Assembly (NCBI GenBank): GCA_937889595.1
Contig: CALAOR010000016.1
Span: 1-64,000 of the forward strand
Length of the DNA: 64,000 nucleotides
Reading direction: 5' to 3'
DNA from: an uncultured bacterium
GTDB lineage: Bacteria; Oederibacteriota; PGYV01; Palsa-1178
The position numbers and the translations under genes are program-made. Positions 1 to 7,664 of the stretch are shown here, in pieces. Within the stretch, counting starts at the first letter, position 1. Each line of letters begins with the position of its first letter. The notes beneath the pieces were generated by a model. It saw only the letters and a list, made by a program, of their open reading frames with translations, made no database searches and was not told the DNA's origin.

Positions 1-56
1 TCGCAGTAGCTCAGGTACATGACACGGTTCGCAGTAGCTTAAGGTACATGGCATGT
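1..56. repeat. two-copy direct repeat at window edge
   Basis: Two adjacent imperfect copies of a ~29-nt unit start at 2 and 30, sharing CGCAGTAGCT and GGTACATG. The array may continue outside the window. A related word, GCAGTAGCTTACGGGAC, occurs near 53165. Function unknown. Confidence 0.55.
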
Positions 57-74
57 TTTTCCGACGGTATCATA

Positions 75-593
75 TCAATAATGCAATATTGAATATACTT
101 TATACGGCTTCAGCTTTTCCGCGCCTTTTAAGAAATCAAGTTCTATCATGAAAGCGAGCTCCACTATCCTGCCGCCGCATTTCTTCACCAGTTTTGCCAC
201 TGCCCCTACGGTACCGCCTGTGGCAAGTACGTCATCTATGATCAGGACTTTTTCCCCTTTATTTAAGGCGTCCTTGTGTATTTCAAGCGTGTCTGTCCCG
301 TATTCAAGGGAATATTCCTGTTTGTAAACCGGCCTTGGAAGTTTGCCCGGTTTACGTACCGGCACAAGTGATGCCCCCAGCTTATAAGCCAGCGGCGCGC
401 CGAGCAGAAAACCGCGGGCTTCCACGCTGATAACCGTGCTTATCCCTTTTCCTTTATATCTTTTTGCAAGAAAATCTATGAGTTTTTTGAATAATTTTTT
501 ATCCTTAAAAACCGGGGTTAAATCCTTGAAAACCACTCCTTTTTTAGGAAAATCCGGCACATCCATGACCATTTTTCTAAGCTGTTTTTCCAT
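75..593 (-). CDS. apt: adenine phosphoribosyltransferase
   Basis: Salvages adenine with PRPP to AMP in the cytoplasm. The 172-residue length is normal for the family. The PRPP-binding loop VLIIDDVLATGGT lies at about residues 116-128, and the N-terminal region (VPDFPKKGVVFKDLTP) is the usual Apt hood segment. The ATG follows a GGAGG box. It is the last gene of an apparent acyP-sigma-apt run on the minus strand, 22 nt after the sigma factor stop, so it is probably co-transcribed with it. Nothing unusual is seen in the active site. Confidence 0.96.
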   Translation of the reverse strand: MEKQLRKMVMDVPDFPKKGVVFKDLTPVFKDKKLFKKLIDFLAKRYKGKGISTVISVEARGFLLGAPLAYKLGASLVPVRKPGKLPRPVYKQEYSLEYGTDTLEIHKDALNKGEKVLIIDDVLATGGTVGAVAKLVKKCGGRIVELAFMIELDFLKGAEKLKPYKVYSILHY

Positions 594-615
594 ATCAAGC
601 CTCCGTTATAAAAGT

Positions 616-1665
616 TCAATCCTTGCTCTTCATGAAATACCTTAATTTTTTTATCGCGATAGCCTCTATCTGCCTTATGCGCTCCCGCGTTAATTTCAAT
701 TTTAGGCCTATTTCCTCCAGCGTCATTAAGTTCCTGTTGTTTATCCCGAACCTGCTCATAATAACTTCCTGTTCTTTAGTCTTTAACCTGGAAATAAGCT
801 CCATCATCTTCTCATTCTTGTCCTTTTCAAAAAAATCATCATCCGGTTTTACTATGGTAGTGTCCTCTATGGTGTCTTTTAAGCTCCGTGTATTGTCCGA
901 GTCCTCATTCTCGTATTCCAGGTCAAGTGATTTTGGAGTTTTAATTATGTTTAAGATCTCATATAATTTCAGGGGTTCAATACCGAGCTTTTTCGCTACA
1001 TCCTCTTTCTCGGGAAAACGGCCCGTGTCTTTTATCTCTTTTTCAATGAGCTTTAAGTACTTGTGGTATATATCAAGTATATGCACGGGTATCCTGATGG
1101 TGTTTTTCTGGTTGGCGATCGCGCGATTCACCGACTGCTTTATCCACCACGTGGCGTATGTGGAGAACCTGAAACCCAGGGCAAGCTTGAACTTTTCCAC
1201 AGCCTTCATGAGCCCTATGTTTCCTTCTTCTATCAAGTCTATTATTGGGACCCCCAGGTATTCATAACGCTTGGCTATTTTAACCACAAGTTTCAGGTTC
1301 GCTTTTATTATTTTCTCCCTCGCCGGGATGTTGCCTTTCTGGGCCTTTCTTATGTAATCTTTTTCCTCTGCTTCGGTCAGTATCTTTTCGCCCCTTATCT
1401 CGTCAAAATAAAGCATAAGGGAGTCTTTTGAGGTGTATACCCGTTCTCCTTCGACTATTTCTTCCTTTGTCTTGTCGGATGCGCCGGCTTCATCCGCGTC
1501 AACACCGGCAATCGCGTCTATGGCGGTAGTATCATCGGCCTCAATTTCCCCGGCCTTTTTAGTCAGGATGGCGCCGGTTTTGGAAATACCTTTTTTGGAT
1601 GCCGCCGCTTTAATCAAAGGCGGCGCTTTTTTATTTCTTTTCTTTGTTTTGGCCCTTTTTTTCAT
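616..1665 (-). CDS. RNA polymerase sigma factor, sigma-70 family (RpoD/RpoS type)
   Basis: Directs RNA polymerase to promoters. Residues 1-80 are a low-complexity Lys/Ala then acidic tail in place of region 1.1. Region 1.2 follows (about 81-110), then region 2 (about 115-185, with NLKLVVKIAKRY, the -10 recognition helix and TYATWWIKQSVNRAI), region 3 (about 190-270) and region 4 (about 285-345, with TLEEIGLKLKLTRERIRQIE as the -35 recognition helix). At 349 residues it is short for a primary sigma, so it could be the housekeeping factor of a reduced type or a group 2 paralogue. The many TTGACA/TATAAT-like promoters nearby fit this class. SD GAGGTG precedes the ATG. Confidence 0.93.
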   Translation of the reverse strand: MKKRAKTKKRNKKAPPLIKAAASKKGISKTGAILTKKAGEIEADDTTAIDAIAGVDADEAGASDKTKEEIVEGERVYTSKDSLMLYFDEIRGEKILTEAEEKDYIRKAQKGNIPAREKIIKANLKLVVKIAKRYEYLGVPIIDLIEEGNIGLMKAVEKFKLALGFRFSTYATWWIKQSVNRAIANQKNTIRIPVHILDIYHKYLKLIEKEIKDTGRFPEKEDVAKKLGIEPLKLYEILNIIKTPKSLDLEYENEDSDNTRSLKDTIEDTTIVKPDDDFFEKDKNEKMMELISRLKTKEQEVIMSRFGINNRNLMTLEEIGLKLKLTRERIRQIEAIAIKKLRYFMKSKD

Positions 1666-1674
1666 GTTAGCACC

Positions 1675-1965
1675 TCAATATCCGGGATACTGCAGTATTT
1701 GAAAACCAACATATTTTTTATTTTCAGGGATCTCGTATTTTTCAATTTTCTCCACGGCATGGGACCCGCCGTTCCCTGATATTTTTCTTATAAATCCGTC
1801 AATTGAAACCTGGGTGCCGAACACTTCCAATTCAACACTGCCATCGGGCATGTTCATCACAAAACCATCCAGCCCAAAGTAAGTTCCCGCTTCACTGCAG
1901 AGGTACCTGTATCCCACACCCTGAACCGTGCCTTGCACCTTTATATGATAACCGGTCTTATTCAT
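1675..1965 (-). CDS. acyP: acylphosphatase
   Basis: Hydrolyses acyl phosphates such as carbamoyl phosphate and 1,3-bisphosphoglycerate. The ~96-residue size and two signature motifs are present: VQGTVQGVGYR near the N-terminus, carrying the catalytic Arg, and GFVMNMPDGSVE, carrying the catalytic Asn. I chose the ATG at 1965; an in-frame TTG at 1980 would add five residues. The gene ends 9 nt before the sigma factor ATG, so the two probably share a transcript. It ends in PGY rather than the common GFxIR-type tail. Confidence 0.92.
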   Translation of the reverse strand: MNKTGYHIKVQGTVQGVGYRYLCSEAGTYFGLDGFVMNMPDGSVELEVFGTQVSIDGFIRKISGNGGSHAVEKIEKYEIPENKKYVGFQILQYPGY

Positions 1966-2011
1966 GCGTTTGTCCGGCAAAAAACCGCTGATATTATCAT
2001 TTCAATTCCAG

Positions 2012-2731
2012 CTACTGCAGGTAAGTTAAGCCGAATATGAAATAATCACTGATAAACGTCCCTATATCTCCTGCACGGGATAACCTGTCTATGCCCCTGA
2101 TGGAAAAATCAACGCTTAAATTCGGGTTGAAACTTATTTTTACGCCGGCATTGAAAGTGCTTTCGTCATACTCAAGCATGACAAGCACCGTATCAGCCAC
2201 CACTTTTGATATATCGGCGGCAAATCCCCAGTTTGAAAGGTCGAGTCTCCCTGCGGCAAGCTGTTTTTTGACCCCCAGCGTGATGTCCATACCGCCTATT
2301 TTTTTGGAGGCAGCCGCGTATAATTTGAAATCATTATGCGCCACATTCTCAAAAATATTGACCGGAAACTTTTCCAGCCCCGCCGCCACGCTCACAAAGT
2401 ATTGTTCTTCATTCAAAAGTTTTGCTTTCACATTAAACGCCGTAGTTTTCATTATTTCCACAAAAGCGGATGATATTCCGAAATCTATGCATACTCCGGC
2501 TTCAAGGATGTCCATGATCCCGTAATTAAATTTGGCGATGAATTTATGGAGGCCGAGGCTGTACCTTCCGCCTTCAAGGATATATGCCGACTGGTTATTG
2601 ATAAAGCCGCCGCAGCCGTTTACGGAAGGCGCTATGAGAAAATGGTCGACGTCGACTTCCGTGGAGAAAATGCCGGAAAAGGAAAACGGGATGAACAAGG
2701 CTAAAATAAACAGCGTCTTTTTAAGGTTCAC
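2012..2731 (-). CDS. predicted outer-membrane beta-strand protein, function unknown
   Basis: A 239-residue secreted protein with an N-terminal signal peptide (KKTLFILALFIPFSFSGIFS). The remainder is alternating polar/hydrophobic strands ending in an aromatic-rich segment (DYFIFGLTYLQ), as in small outer-membrane barrels. It resembles in layout, though not clearly in sequence, the 225-residue protein at 23105-23782; the two may be distant members of one family. It starts at GTG behind an AAAGGAGG box. I do not recognise a named family. It lies downstream of the tRNA-Pro pair and upstream of acyP on the same strand. Confidence 0.7.
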   Translation of the reverse strand: MNLKKTLFILALFIPFSFSGIFSTEVDVDHFLIAPSVNGCGGFINNQSAYILEGGRYSLGLHKFIAKFNYGIMDILEAGVCIDFGISSAFVEIMKTTAFNVKAKLLNEEQYFVSVAAGLEKFPVNIFENVAHNDFKLYAAASKKIGGMDITLGVKKQLAAGRLDLSNWGFAADISKVVADTVLVMLEYDESTFNAGVKISFNPNLSVDFSIRGIDRLSRAGDIGTFISDYFIFGLTYLQ

Positions 2732-2907
2732 GGCGTCCTCCTTTGTTAATTTTGAGCGATGAAATCTTTTTCAAAATCAAAAAACTACGTTGAGCAGATT
2801 GAACAGTTGAGCAGATTGAACGCAGGTGTCCGTTATTAGTCTGCAATAGTTTGCGTAATGCGCCAATAGTGGCCGCCTGTTCAAATGTTTATCTGTTCAC
2901 CTGCTCA

Positions 2908-2936
2908 CCATTTTTTGCCTCAGGCAAAAAATGGTC
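2908..2936 (-). terminator. 3' hairpin overlapping the CCA end of tRNA-Pro(GGG)
   Basis: On the minus strand a 13-bp stem with a 3-nt loop begins with the tRNA's own discriminator and CCA (ACCATTTTTTGCC) and closes with its complement. No T-run follows the stem, so it may be a processing or protection hairpin instead of a classical terminator. Confidence 0.55.
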
Positions 2937-3008
2937 GGGGTGACTGGTCTCGAACCAGCGACCTCTCGCACCCCAAGCGAGTGCGCTAGCCAACTGCGCT
3001 ACACCCCG
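2932..3008 (-). tRNA. tRNA-Pro (anticodon GGG)
   Basis: A complete cloverleaf: acceptor CGGGGTG/CACCCCG, D stem GCGC/GCGC, anticodon stem CTCGC/GCGAG with loop TTGGGGT (anticodon GGG), and T stem GCTGG/CCAGT with a TTCGAGA loop. Discriminator A and an encoded CCA follow. It has its own promoter in the duplicated unit. It reads CCC and CCT codons. Confidence 0.96.
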
Positions 3009-3027
3009 ACATATACAAGGTATTCGT

Positions 3028-3055
3028 ATAATATTCAGCAAAGGGTTGATGTAAA
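3028..3055 (-). promoter_or_regulatory. promoter of tRNA-Pro(GGG)
   Basis: TTTACA (3050-3055) and TATTAT (3028-3033) are spaced by 16 nt, and transcription would begin about 12 nt before the tRNA. The same arrangement is conserved in the second copy. Confidence 0.65.
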
Positions 3056-3245
3056 TAAGCACAGGGTCTATGCTCCTCAACCGTCAACCTGCTCAACTGT
3101 TCAACCTGCTCAGCCTTAAAACCTTGCCTTGAGCAGATTGAACAGTTGAGCAGATTGAACGCAGGTGTCCATTATTAGTCTGCAATAGTTTGCGTGTTTC
3201 ACCAATAGTGGCCGCCTGTTCAAATGTATGTCTGTTCACCTGCTC

Positions 3246-3276
3246 ACCATTTTATCCGCTTTGCGGATAAAATGGT
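3246..3276 (-). terminator. 3' hairpin overlapping the CCA end of tRNA-Pro(CGG)
   Basis: A 14-bp stem with a 3-nt AAA loop starts with ACCA of the tRNA 3' end (ACCATTTTATCCGC) and ends with its complement. The stem sequence differs from copy 1 yet pairing is kept, which suggests selection on structure. Confidence 0.55.
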
Positions 3277-3348
3277 CGGGGCGACTGGATTCGAACCAGC
3301 GGCCTCTTGGTCCCGAACCAAGCGCGCTACCAACTGCGCTACGCCCCG
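3273..3348 (-). tRNA. tRNA-Pro (anticodon CGG)
   Basis: Cloverleaf with acceptor CGGGGCG/CGCCCCG, D stem GCGC/GCGC, anticodon stem CTTGG/CCAAG with loop TTCGGGA (anticodon CGG), T stem GCTGG/CCAGT, discriminator A and an encoded CCA. It is the divergent partner of the GGG gene in the tandem duplication and reads CCG. Confidence 0.96.
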
Positions 3349-3364
3349 ATTACAAGGAATTCGT

Positions 3365-3392
3365 ATAATATTTCGCAAAGGGTTGATGTAAA
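3365..3392 (-). promoter_or_regulatory. promoter of tRNA-Pro(CGG)
   Basis: TTTACA (3387-3392) and TATTAT (3365-3370), 16-nt spacer, identical in design to the promoter of the first tRNA-Pro copy. Beyond it, 3423-3587 holds only CTACTATC-type low-complexity words and no visible gene. Confidence 0.65.
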
Positions 3393-3587
3393 CAAGCACA
3401 GTATCTATGCTCCTCAACCGTCTACTATCTACTATCATCATTATTTCTTAAACCGGTACTTTCACTAATTCAAATAACGGGCTACGCCCAACGGCTCTGT
3501 TTTAACGGCCTTGCTTTAAGCCCTGTCTTTCCAGAACCCAAATTTTACCACTATTATAACGCGGTTTCAATCAAAAGTTTTTGCCTT

Positions 3588-3944
3588 TTAGTTCTCCAGC
3601 AGGTGCAGCGCCTCTACAATCTCTTTCCTTATATCTTTAAGCTTGTCGGAAGTAAATTTTTCTTCCATGCCAAAAAGTTGCATCTGTTCGCCGTCAATTT
3701 CAGCTATCAGTTCCTTCAGTTTCTTTTGCGCCCCGCTTATCTTAAACTCATCATCATAGAGAAGTTTTTTAATCATGAATATAATGTCAATATCCGTCTT
3801 TGTGTATTTTCTCTGGCCGACCCTGTTTTTAATGGGCTGAAGCTCTTCAAAGTTCTGCTCCCAGAACCTGATAACGGACTCCCTGACCCCGGTTAACTGC
3901 GCGACTTCTCGGATCGGGTAATACTTTTTCTCTTTTACATCCAT
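3588..3944 (-). CDS. MerR-family transcriptional regulator
   Basis: A 118-residue DNA-binding protein. The N-terminal winged helix-turn-helix is typical of MerR (YYPIREVAQLTGVRESVIRFW, then a GQRKYTKTDIDIIFMIKKLL segment). The C-terminal ~40 residues look like a short dimerisation helix. There is no obvious effector domain and no cysteine set for metal binding, so it belongs with the short MerR proteins found beside housekeeping genes. It lies 41 nt after gpsA on the same strand and is probably the last gene of the der-plsY-gpsA run. Target genes cannot be read from the sequence. Confidence 0.9.
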   Translation of the reverse strand: MDVKEKKYYPIREVAQLTGVRESVIRFWEQNFEELQPIKNRVGQRKYTKTDIDIIFMIKKLLYDDEFKISGAQKKLKELIAEIDGEQMQLFGMEEKFTSDKLKDIRKEIVEALHLLEN

Positions 3945-3985
3945 ATAAACCCCGCTTAAGAACCCGCCCTTAGAATACAGGGGCT

Positions 3986-4996
3986 TCAGGCCGTTTTATT
4001 TAGGAATTCTTTTTCTGATTTTGCGGGCCTCTTCATCAGGTCCCGCACCGAATCATAAGGAGATTTCCCTTCATATAGAGCATGGTAGACTTCATTGCAT
4101 ATGGGCATGTCCACTTTGTATTTTTTTGATAATTTATAAACCGACAAAGTGGTTTTGACCCCTTCGGCAACCATGACCATACCCGCCAGTATGTCCTCGA
4201 TTTTTTTTCCACGCCCGAGCTGCTCCCCCACAAACCTGTTCCTTGAGTGCCTGCTGTCGCATGTGACGATAAGGTCTCCTATGCCGGAGAGCCCGAAAAA
4301 CGTATCCTCTTCGCCGCCCATGGCCACCCCAAGCCGCCGCATTTCAGCCAGGCCCCTTGTTATAAGCGCAGCCTTGGTATTATCGCCGGTTTTAAGGCCG
4401 TCGAGCGTGCCTGCGGCTATGGCTATGACATTTTTTATGGAACCGCCGAGCTCGACGCCCATCACATCGGTCCGGCTGTATGTCCTGAAATAATTAGTGA
4501 AGAACATTGACTGTATTGTCTCGGCCAGTTTTGTGTCCTTTGACGCCACAACGACTGTCGTTGGCACTTTACGGCCGACTTCCTCGGCGTGCGATGGCCC
4601 GGACAAGACCGCTATTTTCACTTTCCCGAGCTCGTCATTTATGACCTGTGTCGGGGTCATGAGCGTAGTCTGCTCTATTCCCTTAATAACACTGATAAAT
4701 ATCCTGTTTTTAAAATCAAGTTTCTTTATGTTTTTAAGCAGCGACCTCAATAAGTGCGACGGTATGGCGAGCACGATAAAATCGGACGATTCGAGGGCTT
4801 CTTTTAAGTCTGAAGTTATCCTGATGGTCCTGGGTATTTTTACGCCCTTTAAGAACTTTATGTTTTCTCTTTTTACGTTCAGTACCTTCGCGTAATCGTC
4901 AAAAAACTCCCATAGAACGACTTCATTGTTCCTCTCGCTGAGCAGTACTGCTAAAGCTGTTCCCCATCCACCCGCGCCAAGCACCGATACTTTCAT
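3986..4996 (-). CDS. gpsA: glycerol-3-phosphate dehydrogenase [NAD(P)+]
   Basis: Reduces dihydroxyacetone phosphate to sn-glycerol 3-phosphate for phospholipid synthesis. The 336-residue protein opens with the dinucleotide-binding GAGGWGTALA loop. It carries the catalytic region GSIKNVIAIAAGTLDGL (Lys) and the substrate-site segment NTKAALITRGLAEM. The start overlaps the plsY stop by 4 nt, so its product feeds directly into the acyltransferase encoded upstream in the same operon. No anomalies are seen. Confidence 0.97.
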   Translation of the reverse strand: MKVSVLGAGGWGTALAVLLSERNNEVVLWEFFDDYAKVLNVKRENIKFLKGVKIPRTIRITSDLKEALESSDFIVLAIPSHLLRSLLKNIKKLDFKNRIFISVIKGIEQTTLMTPTQVINDELGKVKIAVLSGPSHAEEVGRKVPTTVVVASKDTKLAETIQSMFFTNYFRTYSRTDVMGVELGGSIKNVIAIAAGTLDGLKTGDNTKAALITRGLAEMRRLGVAMGGEEDTFFGLSGIGDLIVTCDSRHSRNRFVGEQLGRGKKIEDILAGMVMVAEGVKTTLSVYKLSKKYKVDMPICNEVYHALYEGKSPYDSVRDLMKRPAKSEKEFLNKTA

Positions 4997-5631
4997 TTTT
5001 TTTCTTCTTTCCCGGGAGCCGGCTTAAACTCAAGCCTGCTCTCGGTTCCTTCAATAAGCCTTTTGATGTTGGCCTTATGCTTGTAGATTATAAAGACAGC
5101 CAATACCGCCGCAAGCAAAAGCACAAGATTATAAAAACCGCCTTCTCCGTAAATAAATATAAATATGGGAAGCAGGAACGAGCAAAGTATGGATCCCAGT
5201 GATATATACCTGAAAAAATAAAAAGTGACTGAAAATACCACAAGATCGGTCATAACCGATGCCGGCGCCAGCGCCAGGAAAACCCCGAGCGACGTCGCAA
5301 TGCCCTTGCCCCCCTTGAAATTAAGGAACATGGTGAACGTGTGCCCCAGCACGGCGGAAGCCGCGGCTATCATGACTACGCCGGGATACTTTGCGCCGAA
5401 CAGCATATTTACCACGATGACCGGGATATAACCTTTAAGGGCGTCAAGAAAAAGCACCCATAAAAAGCCCTTCATACCAAGCACGCGCTGGACATTTGTG
5501 GCCCCTATGTTTCCGCTTCCGACGGTCCTGACATCTATACCCTTTGTGTATTTAACGATAAGATAACCGGAAGGTATTGAACCTATTATATAAGGCACTA
5601 TAAGCGCTGTTAATATTGCTATAACGACCAT
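4993..5631 (-). CDS. plsY: glycerol-3-phosphate acyltransferase PlsY
   Basis: Integral membrane enzyme that transfers an acyl group from acyl phosphate to glycerol 3-phosphate, the first step of phospholipid synthesis. At 212 residues it has about five membrane segments and the three conserved loops: SIPSGYLIVKYTKGIDVRTVGSGNIGATN, in part, near the N-terminus; FNFKGGKGIATS-type (here FLNFKGGKGIAT); and the C-terminal HKANIKRLIEGTESR. It follows der by 25 nt and overlaps gpsA. Confidence 0.96.
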   Translation of the reverse strand: MVVIAILTALIVPYIIGSIPSGYLIVKYTKGIDVRTVGSGNIGATNVQRVLGMKGFLWVLFLDALKGYIPVIVVNMLFGAKYPGVVMIAAASAVLGHTFTMFLNFKGGKGIATSLGVFLALAPASVMTDLVVFSVTFYFFRYISLGSILCSFLLPIFIFIYGEGGFYNLVLLLAAVLAVFIIYKHKANIKRLIEGTESRLEFKPAPGKEEKK

Positions 5632-5655
5632 GTGTTAATCCTCCTCAAGGATCTT

Positions 5656-6993
5656 TTATTTGTCCTCTTGCTTGGTTTTGGTTTTTATCTTCAGCCTTAT
5701 CGGGGCGCCTTCAAATCCAAAGGTCGCCCTCAGGCTGTTTTCCAGGTACCTTGTATATGAAACATCAAGCTTTTCTTTTTTATTCACAAAAACCGCGAAT
5801 GTAGGCGGCGCTGTCTCGACCTGAGATAAGTAATAGACTTTAACGTCCCCTTTTTTTGAGAAAGGGGCTTTTTCATGGATCGCCTGCTGGAACATCTTAT
5901 TTAAAAGACCTGTTTTTACCCTGAAATTATACTGATTTTCAACATAAAATACAACCTCAATTAATTTTTCGAGGCCTTTTTTCTCTTTTGCGGAAATGAA
6001 AACCAGCGGCGCGTACGCGGCAAACTTCATTTCCTCGCGTATGTATTCCGTAAATTCCGCCCTTGAACTTTCCCTTTTTTCATAAGGGATCAGGTCCCAC
6101 TTATTGGCGGCGATAAGCACGGCCTTGTAATTTGCCGCGGCATAGCCCAGTATCTTTTTGTCCATCTCTGTCACGCCCGCGGTGCAGTCAAGGACGAGGA
6201 TCACCATGTCCCCGCGTTTTATATTCATAAAAGCCCTGCCTATGGAATAGGCCTCCACTTTTTTCTTTATGTTCTTTCTCTTCTTGACTCCCGCAGTATC
6301 TATAAGCAGCAGTTTCCTGCCGTCAATTTCCACGAGAGTGTCTATGGAATCCCTGGTGGTTCCGGGTATGTCCGTGACTATGGAGCGTTCTTCTTTTACA
6401 AGCGCGTTAAAAAGAGACGACTTGCCGACATTTTCCCTGCCTAAGATCGCAACCTTGGTTATTTTTTCCTCTTCGGCCGTGTCTTTCGGCCCCGGTATCT
6501 GCGCCGTTATATAATCAAGCAGATCGTCCAGGCCGTAAGAGTGCGCGGCCGACACGGGAAAAACGTGGTCGACTCCGAGGTTATAGAACTCGTAAACAAG
6601 CGGCACTTTTTCATGGGTGTCCACCTTATTGGCAACCACCACGAAGTTGGTGGAATTACTCCTGATAAAATCAAAAACTTCCCTGTCCTCGGGGACTATT
6701 CCCATGGTCGCGTCAACAACAAAAAGCACCAGGTCAACATCCTTTATGACTTCTTTTACTATTTTAATCACTTCATTTTTGATCAGGTCCGCGTCATTAA
6801 AAAGAAGCCCTCCCGTGTCAATGACCGTGAATGACTTTCCCATCCATTCGGCTTCGCCGTATATTTTATCCCGCGTAACGCCCGGAAAATCGTCAACTAT
6901 GGCCTTCTGCCTGTTTATCAGCTTGTTGAATATGGACGATTTGCCAACATTCTCCCTGCCCGCTATTAAAACCGTAAAATTTGTTTTCATCAT
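5656..6993 (-). CDS. der: ribosome biogenesis GTPase Der
   Basis: Double GTPase for 50S subunit assembly. The first G domain (about 1-165) has GRENVGKSS, DTGGL and NKVD; the second (about 178-350) has GRENVGKSS, DTAGV and NKWD. A C-terminal KH-like domain follows. The 445-residue length is typical. The protein could start at either of two adjacent ATGs (6993 or 6990); the second has better spacing from AAAGG. It heads the der-plsY-gpsA-merR operon behind a promoter and a small leader hairpin. Confidence 0.97.
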   Translation of the reverse strand: MMKTNFTVLIAGRENVGKSSIFNKLINRQKAIVDDFPGVTRDKIYGEAEWMGKSFTVIDTGGLLFNDADLIKNEVIKIVKEVIKDVDLVLFVVDATMGIVPEDREVFDFIRSNSTNFVVVANKVDTHEKVPLVYEFYNLGVDHVFPVSAAHSYGLDDLLDYITAQIPGPKDTAEEEKITKVAILGRENVGKSSLFNALVKEERSIVTDIPGTTRDSIDTLVEIDGRKLLLIDTAGVKKRKNIKKKVEAYSIGRAFMNIKRGDMVILVLDCTAGVTEMDKKILGYAAANYKAVLIAANKWDLIPYEKRESSRAEFTEYIREEMKFAAYAPLVFISAKEKKGLEKLIEVVFYVENQYNFRVKTGLLNKMFQQAIHEKAPFSKKGDVKVYYLSQVETAPPTFAVFVNKKEKLDVSYTRYLENSLRATFGFEGAPIRLKIKTKTKQEDK

Positions 6994-7023
6994 GACCTTT
7001 CATAAATACATAAATTAAAAAAT

Positions 7024-7038
7024 ACGCCGGAAAGGCGT
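7024..7038 (-). terminator. leader hairpin of der
   Basis: On the minus strand ACGCC-TTTCC-GGCGT is followed by ATTTTTTAATTT, a minimal intrinsic-terminator shape lying between the der promoter and its ribosome binding site. The stem is only 5 bp, so it may be a weak attenuator or chance. Confidence 0.35.
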
Positions 7039-7048
7039 TTAGACAAGT

Positions 7049-7076
7049 ATTATATTGCATAAAGGATATAAAGCAA
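7049..7076 (-). promoter_or_regulatory. der operon promoter
   Basis: TTGCTT (7071-7076) and TATAAT (7049-7054), 16-nt spacer, about 50 nt of leader before the der start. Confidence 0.6.
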
Positions 7077-7165
7077 CTAAAAAAACGGGGTTATAGAACG
7101 GGGTCGCTATGGTTAATACCCTGCGGTTGGATCCTGTGAAATTCCGGCAGCAGCCTGCTTTGCGG

Positions 7166-7516
7166 TTAATTAAGCGTGCTTAAATACCCTGCGAGCGTTT
7201 CAGCGTCGTTGTGGCTTAAGGATATGAAACTTATCCCGGCGATATAGTTTCCGCCCTCGACCTTGCACCACTCAACTTCACCGAAAGTGTTGATTTTTTT
7301 GCGCTCGCCAAAACTAACGTCGAGCCGCATAACATCGCCCTCATGGACTATATTAGATACCGCAAGGCACACGCCTCTTTTGGATATATCCACAGTTATT
7401 GTTTTTGTATAATGAAAAGAAAGCAAGTCAAGTTCCTCGCCAAAAAGTTTGTATTCCGCCGATAATTCACTTTTTAGCCTCTTGTCAATACGTCTTTCTG
7501 AATACATATCATTCAT
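7166..7516 (-). CDS. PilZ-domain protein
   Basis: A single-domain 116-residue protein. The c-di-GMP-binding signatures of PilZ are visible: an RRIDKR arginine motif near residue 7 and DISKRG near residue 45, equivalent to the (D/N)xSxxG motif. It would act as a cyclic di-GMP receptor, partner unknown. It is monocistronic with a near-consensus promoter and GGGGAGG box. No diguanylate cyclase is encoded within the window, but a Tad-type secretion pair and a prepilin are, and either process can be under c-di-GMP control in other bacteria. Confidence 0.85.
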   Translation of the reverse strand: MNDMYSERRIDKRLKSELSAEYKLFGEELDLLSFHYTKTITVDISKRGVCLAVSNIVHEGDVMRLDVSFGERKKINTFGEVEWCKVEGGNYIAGISFISLSHNDAETLAGYLSTLN

Positions 7517-7554
7517 GCCTTTCTACCTCCCCGGAAGTAGTTGTAACTTAAGTA

Positions 7555-7583
7555 ATTTTAAACGTTATACCGGCAATTGTCAA
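7555..7583 (-). promoter_or_regulatory. promoter of the PilZ gene
   Basis: TTGACA (7578-7583), 17-nt spacer, TAAAAT (7555-7560), then about 40 nt of leader with a GGGGAGG ribosome site. Confidence 0.75.
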
Positions 7584-7664
7584 GTTTTTTTTTAATTTTT
7601 TTTGAAGTGGTTAAACGATAAAATACATTTTTACGTTAAACCGGAATTTGCTTTATTATATTAT

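Larger units (their letters stand above)
2790..3422. repeat. tandem ~295-nt duplication carrying tRNA-Pro genes
   Basis: Copy 1 (about 2790-3085) and copy 2 (about 3129-3422) are highly similar over the whole unit: a 17-nt GAGCAG-type repeat, a hairpin, the tRNA, the promoter and the sequence beyond it. Differences include the anticodon region (GGG versus CGG), the trailer hairpin bases and a few flanking substitutions. This is a whole-transcription-unit tandem duplication that has since diverged. Confidence 0.85.

Noticed and set aside
1-56. Possible CRISPR array from two repeats at the window edge
   Set aside because: Only two imperfect copies, directly adjacent with no spacer of normal length and no cas gene in view.
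2889-3441. Short frames overlapping the tRNA-Pro genes
   Set aside because: They read through well-formed tRNAs and repeats; similarity between the two frames only reflects the duplication.
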